NCBI RefSeq assembly: GCF_003711205.1
Contig: NZ_CP031013.1
Span: 682,001-746,000, forward strand
DNA: 64,000 nt
Reading direction: 5' to 3'
Origin: Polaromonas sp. SP1
Lineage (GTDB): Bacteria; Pseudomonadota; Gammaproteobacteria; Burkholderiales; Burkholderiaceae_C
Part shown: positions 8,662-18,351 of the stretch, piece after piece
Layout of the letters: each line of letters begins with the position of its first letter
How positions within the stretch are numbered: position 1 is the stretch's first letter
Translations under genes and position numbers: made by a program
Notes under the pieces: generated by a model
Database searches by the model: none
What the model saw: only the letters and a program-made list of their open reading frames with translations
Told to the model about the DNA's origin: nothing

Positions 8662-9539
8662 TTATCCGAGAGATTTCTTGTAGGAGCGCTCGAGCACACG
8701 GTTGTAGCTCAGCATGATGGCCAGGTTGGCCAGCAGCAGCGTGAGCGCGATGGCCGCGCCCAGCGGCCAGTTGAGCTCGTGCAGGTACTCGTCGTACACC
8801 ACCGTCGCCACCATCTTCAGGCGCCGCCCGCCCAGCAGGCCCGGAATCGCAAAGGCGCTGGCGGAGAGGCCAAACACAATCAGGCTGCCCGAAAGAATGC
8901 CCGGCAGCACCTGCGGAAAGATGATGCGGCGCAAGGTGGTGAAGTGCGAAGCCTGCAGCGACAGCGCCGCGTCTTCCACACCCGGGTCCAGCTTTTGCAG
9001 CGAAGTCCACACCGGGATCACCATGAAGGGCAGCATCACATGCACGAGTGCGATGACCACCGCGGCCTCGGTATAGAGAATGCGCATCGACGGCAGGCCG
9101 ACGGCGCGCATGGCCTGGTTGACCACGCCCTCGGGGCCGAGCAGCATGCTCCAGCCGAAAGCGCGCACCACCACCGACACCAGCAAAGGCGCCAGCACCA
9201 CCAGCAGCAGGATGGAACGCCACGGGCTGCGCATGCGGCTGAGCACATAGGCCTCGGGCGCACCGACAACGATGCAGATCAGGGTGGTGAGCGCGGAGAT
9301 CCACAGCGTGCGCCAGAAGATGCCGTGGTAGTAGTCGTCCGTCAACACGGCGGCGTAATGCGCCAGGGTAAAGCTGTTCTTCACGCCGGTGGCGTGGTCA
9401 AACACCTGGAAGGACAGCACTGCCGTGAGCGCCAGCGGCACCAGCAGCAGGCAGGCAAACAGCGTGAACGCCGGCGCCGACAGCAGCCAGGGCGTACGTG
9501 ATGCACTCGCCCGAGCCGGAGCCACTATGGCCGCAGAGC

Positions 9540-9543
<4 letters not shown>
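8662..9543 (-). CDS. ABC transporter permease, PotB type
   Basis: 293 residues from the ATG at 9543, chosen because it overlaps the ATPase stop as ATGA; a longer frame reaches 9594 but would run into the ATPase gene. It has six predicted helices and the EAA-type loop VEDAALSLQASHFTTLRRII. It is the first permease of the importer and pairs with the PotC-like protein. Confidence 0.87.
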
Positions 9544-10610
<1,067 letters not shown>

Positions 10611-10692
10611 GGGGAGCACCTCTGCAACAAGGGGAATGACCAGCGCCGCACAAACAAAACGATGTGCAAAACGATGACACCCTGATGACTTC

Positions 10693-10722
10693 ATGCTAGG
10701 GCATCCCATAAAAAATCGTCAA
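10693..10722 (-). promoter_or_regulatory. Predicted promoter of the ABC/amine-dehydrogenase operon
   Basis: On the minus strand TTGACG (10722-10717) and TAGCAT (10698-10693) are 18 bp apart, about 80 bp ahead of the ATPase start. The operator-like ATTCCG repeats lie just upstream, which fits control by the divergent IclR protein. Confidence 0.5.
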
Positions 10723-10728
10723 TAGGTT

Positions 10729-10775
10729 ATTCCGTATAGAGATATCTTTATTTGATTTATTCCGTTTAACGGAAT
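10729..10775. promoter_or_regulatory. Candidate IclR operator: palindrome plus a half site
   Basis: A perfect 17-bp palindrome ATTCCGTTTAACGGAAT lies at 10759-10775, and a single half site ATTCCGTA at 10729-10736. The half sites start 30 bp apart, about three helical turns, so both face the same side of the DNA. They sit in the AT-rich gap between the divergent ABC operon and iclR-like gene. Binding by that regulator is inferred from position. Confidence 0.6.
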
Positions 10776-10819
10776 TTATATACACTTAAGGCAATACTGA
10801 TTCCGCCAAGGGAGACGCC

Positions 10820-11641
10820 ATGAAAGACGATGACAATAGCTCCAGCAGCGTGCAGCGCGCCTTTTCCATCATCCGGGCACTGGCCGCCACGCAGGCCAAG
10901 GGCGGGCGTATCACCCACATTGCCAAGGCCACGGGCCTCACGCAGGCGACCACCCACCGCATCCTGCAAAGCCTGGTGGCCGAGCGTGTGGTCGAGCAGG
11001 AAACCGGTTCGAAGCTCTACCGACTGAGCATTGATTTTTTTGCGCTGGCCGCACAGGCCGGCAACACCATGGACCTGCGCAGCCTGTGCCGGCCTTCGAT
11101 GCTGCGGCTGTGTGCCAGCCTGGGCGACACCATCTTTTTGCTGGTGCGCAGCGGCTTTGACGCCGTTTGCCTGGACCGCAGCGAAGGCCCGTTTCCCATC
11201 CGCTCGTTCACCGGCGACATCGGCGGGCGCGTGGCGCTGGGCATGGGCCAAGGGGGCCTGGCCATCCTGGCGTTTTTGCCCGAGACCGAGCGCGAAGAAG
11301 TGATCCGCTACAACCTGCCGCGTGTGCGTGAGTTCGGCGTGTACGACGAGGTCTACCTGCGCACCGAGATCGAGCGCGTGCGCGAGCTTGGTTATGCCGG
11401 GCGCAATACCAACCTGCTGGACGGCATGGCCGGCGTCGGTGTGCCGGTGCTGGACCGCGAAGGCCGCGCCGTCGCCGCGCTCAGCGTGGGCACGATCTCT
11501 TCACGCCTGAGCCCTGACCGCCTGCCCACGGTGGTGGAGCTGCTCAAGCGCGAAGCCACGGCCATCAGCGCGCAGATCAATCCATTTGACAGCACGTTGC
11601 GGCGGCCGGCGCAGAGCTTGGCGCCGACTGACAACACTTGA
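10820..11641 (+). CDS. IclR-family transcriptional regulator
   Basis: 273 residues. The winged helix-turn-helix occupies about residues 10-65 (QRAFSIIRALAA and GLTQATTHRILQSLV). The C-terminal IclR effector-binding domain includes RSFTGDIGGRVALGMGQGG and ends with SVGTISSRLSPDRLP. GGAG lies about 8 bp before the ATG. Divergent from the ABC/dehydrogenase operon, which it presumably controls in response to that operon's substrate. Confidence 0.9.
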   Translation: MKDDDNSSSSVQRAFSIIRALAATQAKGGRITHIAKATGLTQATTHRILQSLVAERVVEQETGSKLYRLSIDFFALAAQAGNTMDLRSLCRPSMLRLCASLGDTIFLLVRSGFDAVCLDRSEGPFPIRSFTGDIGGRVALGMGQGGLAILAFLPETEREEVIRYNLPRVREFGVYDEVYLRTEIERVRELGYAGRNTNLLDGMAGVGVPVLDREGRAVAALSVGTISSRLSPDRLPTVVELLKREATAISAQINPFDSTLRRPAQSLAPTDNT

Positions 11642-11684
11642 GACCCTCGGTGCTCGAGAGCTGCTCACAAACCCAGCGAAGCGG

Positions 11685-11757
11685 TCCTGGCTAGGCGCGC
11701 CGCCGCAGACAGTGCTACAGCACGGCAAGGCGGCGCAACAACGCCAGGAGGGTTTTT
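11685..11757 (+). terminator. Three-tier nested hairpin with T-tract
   Basis: Three stems share one centre near 11717: TCCTGGC/GCCAGGA (11685-11691, 11743-11749), GCGCCGCC/GGCGGCGC (11697-11704, 11729-11736) and GTGCT/AGCAC (11712-11716, 11719-11723). TTTTT follows at 11753-11757. It lies between the convergent IclR and LysR genes and is a good terminator for the plus-strand gene. The design resembles a repeated Comamonadaceae element as well as a plain terminator. Confidence 0.6.
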
Positions 11758-11764
11758 GAGCGGC

Positions 11765-12694
11765 TCAGGGCGCGGCGGCCTGCTCGCGCAGCCAGCCGCG
11801 CAACTGCACCAACGGCCGCCAGCTGGTTTTTTGCGAGGGCCAGACCAGGTAGTACGCAAAGTCCGAGCTCAGCGACAAATCAAACGGCACAGCCAGCGTG
11901 CCGTCGGCAATATCGTCGGCCACCAGGAAGCGCGGCAGCACCGCGAGCCCCAGCCCGGCTTTAACGGCCTGCGCGATCATGGAAAAGAGCTCGTACTTGG
12001 GACCGGTGCCCGCGCCCTGCACGTCGTCAATGCCAGCCAGCTGGAACCAGTCGCGCCAGGCATGCGGGCGCGTGCTCTGGTGGATGAGCGTGAACTTCAA
12101 CACGTCCGCGGGGCGGCGCAGCTGCCGCTTTTTCATGAGCGCCGGGCTGCACACCACCACGCTGTCTTCGCCCATCAGGTATTCCGATTCCGTGCCGGGC
12201 CAGTCGGGTCGGCCGTAGTGAATGGCGGCATCCAGGCCCGTTAATGAAAAATCAAAGGGCTGCAGGCGCGTGGCCAGGTTCAGCGTCACATGCGGATGCG
12301 CTTTCAAAAAAGACGGCATGCGCGGGATCAGCCACTTGGTGGCAAAGGTGGGCACCACACCCAACTCCAGCGTGCCGCCCTCGCCTTTGGACGAGACCAG
12401 GTCCAGCATCGCGGCCTCGAGTGAATCCAGTGCCGGGCTGACGCGCGCCAGCAGCGAGCGGCCGGCGTCGGTCAGCTCCAGCTGGCGCGGCAGGCGCAGG
12501 AAAAGGCTCACATCCAGGTCCTGCTCCAGCCCGAGGATCTGGTGGCTGACCGCGCTCTGGCTCACCGACAGGTCTTGCGCCGCCAGCGTGAAGCTGCCGC
12601 GGTGGGCCGCCGCTTCAAAGGCCAGCAAGGCCTGGGTGGAGGGGATTTTCCGGCGCATCGCATGAATATATCTCATGCCTCCATCGAAATACAT
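11765..12694 (-). CDS. LysR-family regulator (GcvA-like)
   Basis: 309 residues from the ATG at 12694, which has GAGG 8 bp upstream; ATGs at 12676 and 12658 are alternatives, the last being closest to the family start (MRRKIPSTQALLAFEAAAHR). HTH: GSFTLAAQDLSVSQSAVSHQ. The effector-binding domain follows. It is divergent from hglS with 73 bp between the longest start and the hglS ATG, so it most likely controls the lysine-catabolic trio. Inducer unknown. Confidence 0.88.
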   Translation of the reverse strand: MYFDGGMRYIHAMRRKIPSTQALLAFEAAAHRGSFTLAAQDLSVSQSAVSHQILGLEQDLDVSLFLRLPRQLELTDAGRSLLARVSPALDSLEAAMLDLVSSKGEGGTLELGVVPTFATKWLIPRMPSFLKAHPHVTLNLATRLQPFDFSLTGLDAAIHYGRPDWPGTESEYLMGEDSVVVCSPALMKKRQLRRPADVLKFTLIHQSTRPHAWRDWFQLAGIDDVQGAGTGPKYELFSMIAQAVKAGLGLAVLPRFLVADDIADGTLAVPFDLSLSSDFAYYLVWPSQKTSWRPLVQLRGWLREQAAAP

Positions 12695-12767
12695 CCTTTG
12701 TGCCTCACACCAAAACTATCGAAAATCCGGCTTTCACCTGCCCATTACACGACTCAAAACACCTGAA

Positions 12768-13796
12768 ATGACCCATCTCCAGAAGCTCCTCGCTTGCTGC
12801 CTGCCCGCCGAGGCCGTCAAAAGTATCCATGAGCAGATGTACGTTCATCCATCGCTGCAGCAAGCCGCGTCGGGCACCGTCACCCGGGCCGAACTGGCCC
12901 AAGCCTTGAACATGGCGCTGTTCTACAGCCTGGTGCAGCGCGTGCCCGCCGGGCAGGACTACATCGCCAGCGATGTGATCGCGCAAAAGCGCCAGGTGGT
13001 GTTTGACCACGGCGCGCTGCGCACGGTGCGCTGGCCCAGCGGCGCCCTGCCCGCCGGTGAGGCAGCCTTTACCCGCGTGCTGCGCCCGCTGGGGTTTGAA
13101 CTGCAGGGCACCTACCCGCTGCCACGCCTGAAGATGACGGGCCGCGCGTATTGCCACCGCGATTTTCCCGAAGACATCGCGCAGTTCTTTGTCTCTGAAC
13201 TTCACCCCGAGCAGTTCTCGGCGCCCTTCCAGTCGGCCGTCACGCGTGTGCTGTCGACCTCACGCGACCCGCTGGGGCCGCAGGACGTGGCCGACCTGGA
13301 GCAGCTCACGCGCGACGGCACATTGCCCCTGGCGCAGGCGCTGCGCCTGCTGCCGCAACTGCTGCAATGCTTTGACCGCCAGCACGGCGTCTTTGGCGTG
13401 GACGACTATGAGTTGCTGCTGGCCGAATCCGCCGAGATGGCCTGGATTGCCACCGAAGGCAATGCCTTCAACCACGCGACCGACCGCGTAAGTGATGTGG
13501 ACGCGGTGGCTGAACGCCAGCGCGCGCTGGGCCGGCCCATCAAGGACAAGGTCGAGGTGTCGGCCAGCGGCCGTGTGCGGCAGACCGCCTTTCGTGCGGC
13601 CACGGTGCAGCGCGAGTTCATCACCCCCCAGGGCCGCATCACGCGCGACGTGCCCGGTTCGTTTTATGAATTCATCACACGTGACGCCCTGACGCCCATC
13701 GCCGCGAACGACCCGGTGCAGGCGCCGCGGCTGGACCTGGCCTTTGACGCCGGCAACGCCACCGGCATTTTCGGCATGACGGCCGCACGCGCATGA
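12768..13796 (+). CDS. hglS: 2-oxoadipate dioxygenase/decarboxylase (HglS/YdcJ, DUF1338)
   Basis: 342 residues, start MTHLQKLL at 12768; the frame opens earlier but overlaps LysR. DUF1338 enzymes convert 2-oxoadipate and O2 to 2-hydroxyglutarate and CO2. The conserved FDHGALRTV places H81 and R85 four residues apart, as in the metal-binding His and substrate-binding Arg of P. putida HglS. FNHATDRV (H236) and GSFYEFI (E301) fit the other two metal ligands, with spacing close to that protein. The stop overlaps the aminotransferase start by 4 bp. With the next two genes it forms a lysine degradation module. Confidence 0.88.
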   Translation: MTHLQKLLACCLPAEAVKSIHEQMYVHPSLQQAASGTVTRAELAQALNMALFYSLVQRVPAGQDYIASDVIAQKRQVVFDHGALRTVRWPSGALPAGEAAFTRVLRPLGFELQGTYPLPRLKMTGRAYCHRDFPEDIAQFFVSELHPEQFSAPFQSAVTRVLSTSRDPLGPQDVADLEQLTRDGTLPLAQALRLLPQLLQCFDRQHGVFGVDDYELLLAESAEMAWIATEGNAFNHATDRVSDVDAVAERQRALGRPIKDKVEVSASGRVRQTAFRAATVQREFITPQGRITRDVPGSFYEFITRDALTPIAANDPVQAPRLDLAFDAGNATGIFGMTAARA

Positions 13797-15037
13797 GCGC
13801 TGTGCGGGCGCTGTACGCACAGGCCAGCGGCTCACCCATACGCGCCATGCTGGCGCTGGCCGGCCAGGAGGACATGATTTCGCTGGCCGGTGGCCACCCG
13901 GATCCGGCGCTGCTGCCGGCCGGGTGGCTGCGCGAATCGCTGGAAGGCGTATCCGCAAAACTCCAGGGCCGCAGCCTGCAGTACGGCGCTACCGAAGGCT
14001 TGCCGGAGCTGCGCGAAGCCAGCGCTGCCTTGCTGATGCAGCGCGGCCTTGCGGCCAAAGCAAGTGAGCTCCTTATCACCACGGGCTCACAACAAGCCAT
14101 CGATTTGCTGGCGCGTGTGCTCATCGAGCCGGGCGAAGGCATTGCGGTGGAATCATTCAACTACCCGGCCGCATTGCAGGCTTTTCGTTTTGCAGGCGCG
14201 CGGCTGATTGAAGTGCCGACCGACGCGCAAGGCATGGATGTTGACAGGCTCGAGGCCATTCTGCAGGCCGAGCGCCCGCGCGTGCTGTATGTGGTGCCCA
14301 ACTTTGCCAACCCGACCGGTGCCGTGATGCCGCTGGCGCGGAGGCTTCACCTGCTGGAACTGGCTGCACAGTATGGCGTGACGCTGATCGAAGACGACCC
14401 CTACGGCGAGCTGTGGTTTGGCCAGGCGCCGCCACCGCCACTCGCACAACTCAACCAGCAGGCCGGCTCGCCCGCACAGGTCGCCTACATGACCAGCTAT
14501 TCCAAGGTGGTGGCCCCGGCCCTGCGCCTGGGTGTGCTGCTCGCGCCGGCGGACATATCGCGCGCGGTGGTGCTGGCCAAACAGGCGGCCGATGTGCACA
14601 GCGGCTCGCTGGAGCAGCTCACACTGGCGGCCATGTTGGGCGCCAACCGACTCGCGCCGCACCTGGATGTGCTGCGCAAGGCCTATGCCCTCAAAGGCGC
14701 CACGCTGGCCGTTGCCTTGCGCACGCATGCCGGCGACCTGCTTGAATTTGACGCGCCGCAAGGCGGCATGTTTGTCTGGGCCCGGCTGCGCGCCGACTTG
14801 CCGCTGTTGCCGACACAGGACTGGGTGGACTTCGGCCTCCGGCACAAAGTGCTGGTTGTGCCGGGCGCCGCCTTCAGCATCAGCAATGCCGCGCAACCCT
14901 GGCTGCGTTTGAGCTTTGCCAATCCGTCACCCGCCGCGCTGCAGCAAGGCGCCGGGCGGCTGGGCCGCGGGCTGCACAGCCTCATCACACCCACCGCTTC
15001 CGATTTCAGGACAACCCACGAAAGGACTTCATCATGA
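13793..15037 (+). CDS. PLP-dependent aminotransferase, probably 2-aminoadipate aminotransferase (LysN-like)
   Basis: 414 residues, fold-type I aminotransferase of the LysN/KAT/MocR-catalytic group. Visible: substrate motif SLAGGHPDP near residue 30, NPTG at 173-176, the aspartate pair in EDDPYGE (about 200-206), the PLP lysine K238 in SYSKVVAPALRLG and R245. Between hglS and amaB, overlapping both by 4 bp, its job is most simply L-2-aminoadipate to 2-oxoadipate. The specificity is inferred from context; aspartate- or kynurenine-type activity cannot be excluded. Confidence 0.82.
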   Translation: MSAVRALYAQASGSPIRAMLALAGQEDMISLAGGHPDPALLPAGWLRESLEGVSAKLQGRSLQYGATEGLPELREASAALLMQRGLAAKASELLITTGSQQAIDLLARVLIEPGEGIAVESFNYPAALQAFRFAGARLIEVPTDAQGMDVDRLEAILQAERPRVLYVVPNFANPTGAVMPLARRLHLLELAAQYGVTLIEDDPYGELWFGQAPPPPLAQLNQQAGSPAQVAYMTSYSKVVAPALRLGVLLAPADISRAVVLAKQAADVHSGSLEQLTLAAMLGANRLAPHLDVLRKAYALKGATLAVALRTHAGDLLEFDAPQGGMFVWARLRADLPLLPTQDWVDFGLRHKVLVVPGAAFSISNAAQPWLRLSFANPSPAALQQGAGRLGRGLHSLITPTASDFRTTHERTSS

Positions 15038-16545
15038 GTCACGCCAGCGACGTTTCATCCCTCTTCAAAACCCTGGGTGTCAGTACCGACCTCAGCAGCA
15101 AGGCGGCTGCAGCCATCGAAGTGGTCACGCCGATTGACGGCAGCCTCCTGGCGCGCGTGGCCATCCACAGCGCCGCCGACGTCGACGGCGCACTGAACCG
15201 CGCCCACCAGCGTTTCATCGACTGGCGCAATGTGCCCGCACCCAAACGCGGCGAGCTGGTGCGGGCGTTTGGTGAAACCGTGCGCCGCCACAAAAACGAA
15301 CTCGGCCAGCTGATCTCGCTGGAGACCGGCAAGATCTTGCAGGAAGGCCTGGGCGAGGTGCAGGAAGTCATCGACATCTGCGAGTTTGCCGTCGGCCTGT
15401 CGCGCCAGCTCTACGGCCTGACGATTGCCAGCGAACGCCCCGACCACAAGCTGCTGGAAACCTGGCACCCCGTGGGCGTGGTCGGCATCATCTCGGCGTT
15501 TAACTTTCCGATGGCGGTGTTTGCCTGGAACGCGGCACTGGCACTGGTGTGCGGCAACACACTGGCGTGGAAGCCTTCGGAGAAAACGCCGCTCTCGGCC
15601 ATCGCCCTCAACGGCCTGCTGCTGCAAACGGCGAAAGACATCGGCCTGGCCACCGAAGGCCTGAGCGAATTGCTGATCGGCGAGCGCGCCACCGGCGAGG
15701 CGCTGGTCAAGCACCCGCACGTGAAGCTGGTGAGCGCTACCGGCTCCACCGCCATGGGCAAGAACGTGGCCATCGCTTGTGCCGGCCTCTTCAAGCGCTC
15801 GCTGCTGGAGCTGGGCGGCAACAACGCCGCCATCGTCTGCCCTTCAGCCAACCTGGAACTGGTGGTGCGCGGCGCGGCCTTTGCCGCGGCGGGCACCGCG
15901 GGCCAGCGCTGCACCAGCCTGCGCCGGCTCATCGTGCACCGTTCGATTTACCCCGAGCTGGTCAAACGCCTGGTGGCAGTGTTTGAACGCCTGCCCATCG
16001 GCAACCCGCTGAAAGACGGCACGCTGGTCGGCCCCTTGATCGACGGCCGCGCGTTTGAGGCCATGCAATCTGCCCTGGCCGAAGCAAAGAAGCTGGGCGC
16101 CACCGTGCACTTCGGTGAACGCCAGCCGGGCGATGGATCAGCCCACTATGTGCGCCCCGCCATCGTGGAGCTGAAGGAGCAAGCCGGCCCCATGCTGCAT
16201 GAGACCTTCGCGCCAATTTTGTATGTCGTGCCTTACGACAACTTTGATGAAGCCATCGCACTGAACAACGCCGTGGCGCACGGCCTGTCGTCGGCCGTCT
16301 TCACGCAGGACCTGCGCGAAGCCGAGCAGTTCACCTCGGCGCGCGGCTCCGACTGCGGCATTGCCAACGTCAACATCGGCACCAGCGGTGCGGAGATCGG
16401 CGGCGCGTTTGGCGGCGAAAAAGAAACCGGCGGCGGGCGCGAGTCGGGATCGGATTCGTGGAAGGCTTATATGCGCCGTGCCACCAACACGGTCAACTAC
16501 GGCAGCAGCTTGCCGCTGGCGCAGGGGATCCGGTTCGAGATTTAA
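15034..16545 (+). CDS. amaB: AmaB, L-aminoadipate-semialdehyde/piperideine-6-carboxylate dehydrogenase (ALDH7)
   Basis: 503 residues. Catalytic C293 lies in GTAGQRCTSL, and general base E259 in LLELGGNN. The C-terminal signature IGGAFGGEKETGGGRESGSD with NYGSSLPLAQGIRF is that of antiquitin-type ALDH7 enzymes, which oxidise 2-aminoadipate 6-semialdehyde to 2-aminoadipate with NAD(P)+. The ATG overlaps the aminotransferase stop (ATGA). It supplies the substrate of the preceding aminotransferase. Confidence 0.92.
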   Translation: MSHASDVSSLFKTLGVSTDLSSKAAAAIEVVTPIDGSLLARVAIHSAADVDGALNRAHQRFIDWRNVPAPKRGELVRAFGETVRRHKNELGQLISLETGKILQEGLGEVQEVIDICEFAVGLSRQLYGLTIASERPDHKLLETWHPVGVVGIISAFNFPMAVFAWNAALALVCGNTLAWKPSEKTPLSAIALNGLLLQTAKDIGLATEGLSELLIGERATGEALVKHPHVKLVSATGSTAMGKNVAIACAGLFKRSLLELGGNNAAIVCPSANLELVVRGAAFAAAGTAGQRCTSLRRLIVHRSIYPELVKRLVAVFERLPIGNPLKDGTLVGPLIDGRAFEAMQSALAEAKKLGATVHFGERQPGDGSAHYVRPAIVELKEQAGPMLHETFAPILYVVPYDNFDEAIALNNAVAHGLSSAVFTQDLREAEQFTSARGSDCGIANVNIGTSGAEIGGAFGGEKETGGGRESGSDSWKAYMRRATNTVNYGSSLPLAQGIRFEI

Positions 16546-16559
16546 GCCGGAAAGCATTT

Positions 16560-16608
16560 GCTATCTTTTTAGTAGCATCCCACCTATACCCTATAAAGGC
16601 TAGAGGCC
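16560..16608. repeat. Dispersed two-part repeat, copy 1
   Basis: A 17-bp core GCTATCTTTTTAGTAGC (16560-16576) followed after 21 bp by GGCTAGAGGCC (16598-16608). The same two parts recur at 19290, 26829 and 42781. It lies between the convergent amaB and enoyl-CoA hydratase genes. Confidence 0.6.
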
Positions 16609-16654
16609 AATTATTCTTACAAAAGAAGAAAGGCCTTGCAAGACGGCGTGCGCG

Positions 16655-17461
16655 TTAGACGGCCGAGAAATCCGGCTTGCGCTTAGCCATAAACGCCGAG
16701 AAGGCCTCGCGCGCGGCCGGCTCGCCCAGCATGCGGCCGAAGCTGGCGCCCTCTTCCGCCATGCGCTCGGCCACCACGGTGGCGTTGCCTTTTTTCATGA
16801 GGCGTTTGGTTTCCATCAGCGCGCTGAGCGGCTTGGCCACCAGCTTTTGTGCCTGGCGTTGCGCCAGTGCGTTGGCTTCGGTGGGCGGCACGATGCGGTT
16901 GATCAGGCCGATCTCGAGTGCGGTCTCGGCCATGAAAGGCTCGCCCAGCAGCAGCGCTTCAGCCGCGCGCGGGTAACCCATCAGTTGCGGCACCAGGAAG
17001 CTCGATGCCGCTTCCGGGCACAGGCCCAGGTTGACGAAGGGCATCGAGAACGCGGCGTTGTCGCCGGCATAAACCAGGTCGCAATGCAGCAGCAATGTGG
17101 TGCCAATGCCCACGGCCGGGCCGCACACCGCCGCGACCAGGGGCTTTGGAAAACTGCTGATGCCGCGCAGGAAGCGGAACACCGGCGAGTCGGATGTGGC
17201 GGGCGGGTTGTTCAAAAAGTCGGCGATGTCGTTGCCGGCGGAAAAAATGGTTTCGTGGCCCTGGATCACTACCGCGCGCACAGCCGCGTCGTGATTGGCG
17301 GACTCCAGCGCATCGGCCAGGGCGCCATACATGGCGGCGGTGATGGAGTTTTTCTTGTCCACACGGTTGAGGGTGATGGTCATCACGCCTGCGTCGACGT
17401 GGACCAGGATTTCGGGGATGCTGCCGGTAGAAACCGGGCTGATGGAGGTGGGAGTGTTCAT
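16655..17461 (-). CDS. Enoyl-CoA hydratase/isomerase family protein
   Basis: 268 residues from the ATG at 17461 (MNTPTSIS); the frame opens further upstream inside the thioesterase gene and is not coding there. Crotonase features: the oxyanion-hole segments HETIFSAGNDIADF and VAAVCGPAVGIGTTLLLHCD, and the acidic region NLGLCPEAASS. It hydrates 2-enoyl-CoA or shifts the double bond in beta-oxidation. Lies with thioesterase and hydrolase genes at the end of the fatty-acid cluster. Confidence 0.88.
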   Translation of the reverse strand: MNTPTSISPVSTGSIPEILVHVDAGVMTITLNRVDKKNSITAAMYGALADALESANHDAAVRAVVIQGHETIFSAGNDIADFLNNPPATSDSPVFRFLRGISSFPKPLVAAVCGPAVGIGTTLLLHCDLVYAGDNAAFSMPFVNLGLCPEAASSFLVPQLMGYPRAAEALLLGEPFMAETALEIGLINRIVPPTEANALAQRQAQKLVAKPLSALMETKRLMKKGNATVVAERMAEEGASFGRMLGEPAAREAFSAFMAKRKPDFSAV

Positions 17462-17490
17462 GGTGTTTTCCGATTGAGACGCCAAGTGTC

Positions 17491-18324
17491 TCATTCCTTG
17501 TAATAGACGATCTGCGTGCTGGTAGCCAGCAGCACGCCGGCTTCGCTCCACAGTTGCGCGGTCTGGTCGAAGAAGCCGTTGCGAAAGGCCTGCGCCCTGG
17601 CCTGGCCGAACAAAAAGCCATCGCCGCATTGCGCCAGCTGGGCGCTGTCCGCATGGAAGTAGGTGGTGATCGACACCGTGCCTGCCGGCACGCGCGTGGC
17701 GCGGCGCAGCCAGACGCGCGGGTAGAACACGTCGGACAGGGCGGCAAGCGCCGGGAAGTCCAACGGGCGCGGCGGGTCGTCGCGCACCCACAGTTGGGTC
17801 AGGCTGTCTTCGCCGCTACCGTCCCACACGGGCGGGATGACGCCGCGCACCGGCCGAAGGTCGTAGCGGCTGGTCCATGCGGCGCTGGAGACCTGGAGGC
17901 GGGCCGCCGCATCCGGCGAGGCCGCTGCGGGCATGGGGGTGTCGCTCTGGCTCCAGGTCTCGCGGCGTGCGGCCGTGACGGCCGTGGCCGTCATCACGAC
18001 CTCCAGGGCGCCGCCGGCCGCATCGGCCTGTGACAACTCCACTGCCCAGTGTTGGGTCGATCGGTTGGTGCGCACAGGCCTGGCGGTGACTGTGAACGCG
18101 CCTTCGGCCACGGCCGCCGCGTAGTTCACCGTGAGCGCGACCGGCTCGCCCAGCAAGGCCGGGTGCATCAGGATGGCGCGCAGGGCCGTGGCGGCGGTGG
18201 TGCCGCCAAACGGGCCGACCATGTTCCAGTAATCAGCATGGGTATGGCCCTGCCACGTGCCCGGGCTGCCGTTGCCGGCGGCTTCGAGCCGCAGCGCTTC
18301 GTCAAGGGGATGTGATGTCGTCAT
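17491..18324 (-). CDS. Acyl-CoA thioesterase, TesB-like double hotdog
   Basis: 277 residues. Two hotdog halves: the N-terminal one has the conserved YWNMVGPFGGTTAATALRAI, the C-terminal one LSDVFYPRVWLRR and TYFHADSAQL. This matches bacterial acyl-CoA thioesterase family proteins that hydrolyse acyl-CoA to free acid and CoA. Start taken at 18324; another in-frame ATG at 18345 would add seven residues. It ends 29 bp before the hydratase start. Confidence 0.8.
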   Translation of the reverse strand: MTTSHPLDEALRLEAAGNGSPGTWQGHTHADYWNMVGPFGGTTAATALRAILMHPALLGEPVALTVNYAAAVAEGAFTVTARPVRTNRSTQHWAVELSQADAAGGALEVVMTATAVTAARRETWSQSDTPMPAAASPDAAARLQVSSAAWTSRYDLRPVRGVIPPVWDGSGEDSLTQLWVRDDPPRPLDFPALAALSDVFYPRVWLRRATRVPAGTVSITTYFHADSAQLAQCGDGFLFGQARAQAFRNGFFDQTAQLWSEAGVLLATSTQIVYYKE

Positions 18325-18351
18325 GCCTGCAGTATGCGCACGCATGGCGTT

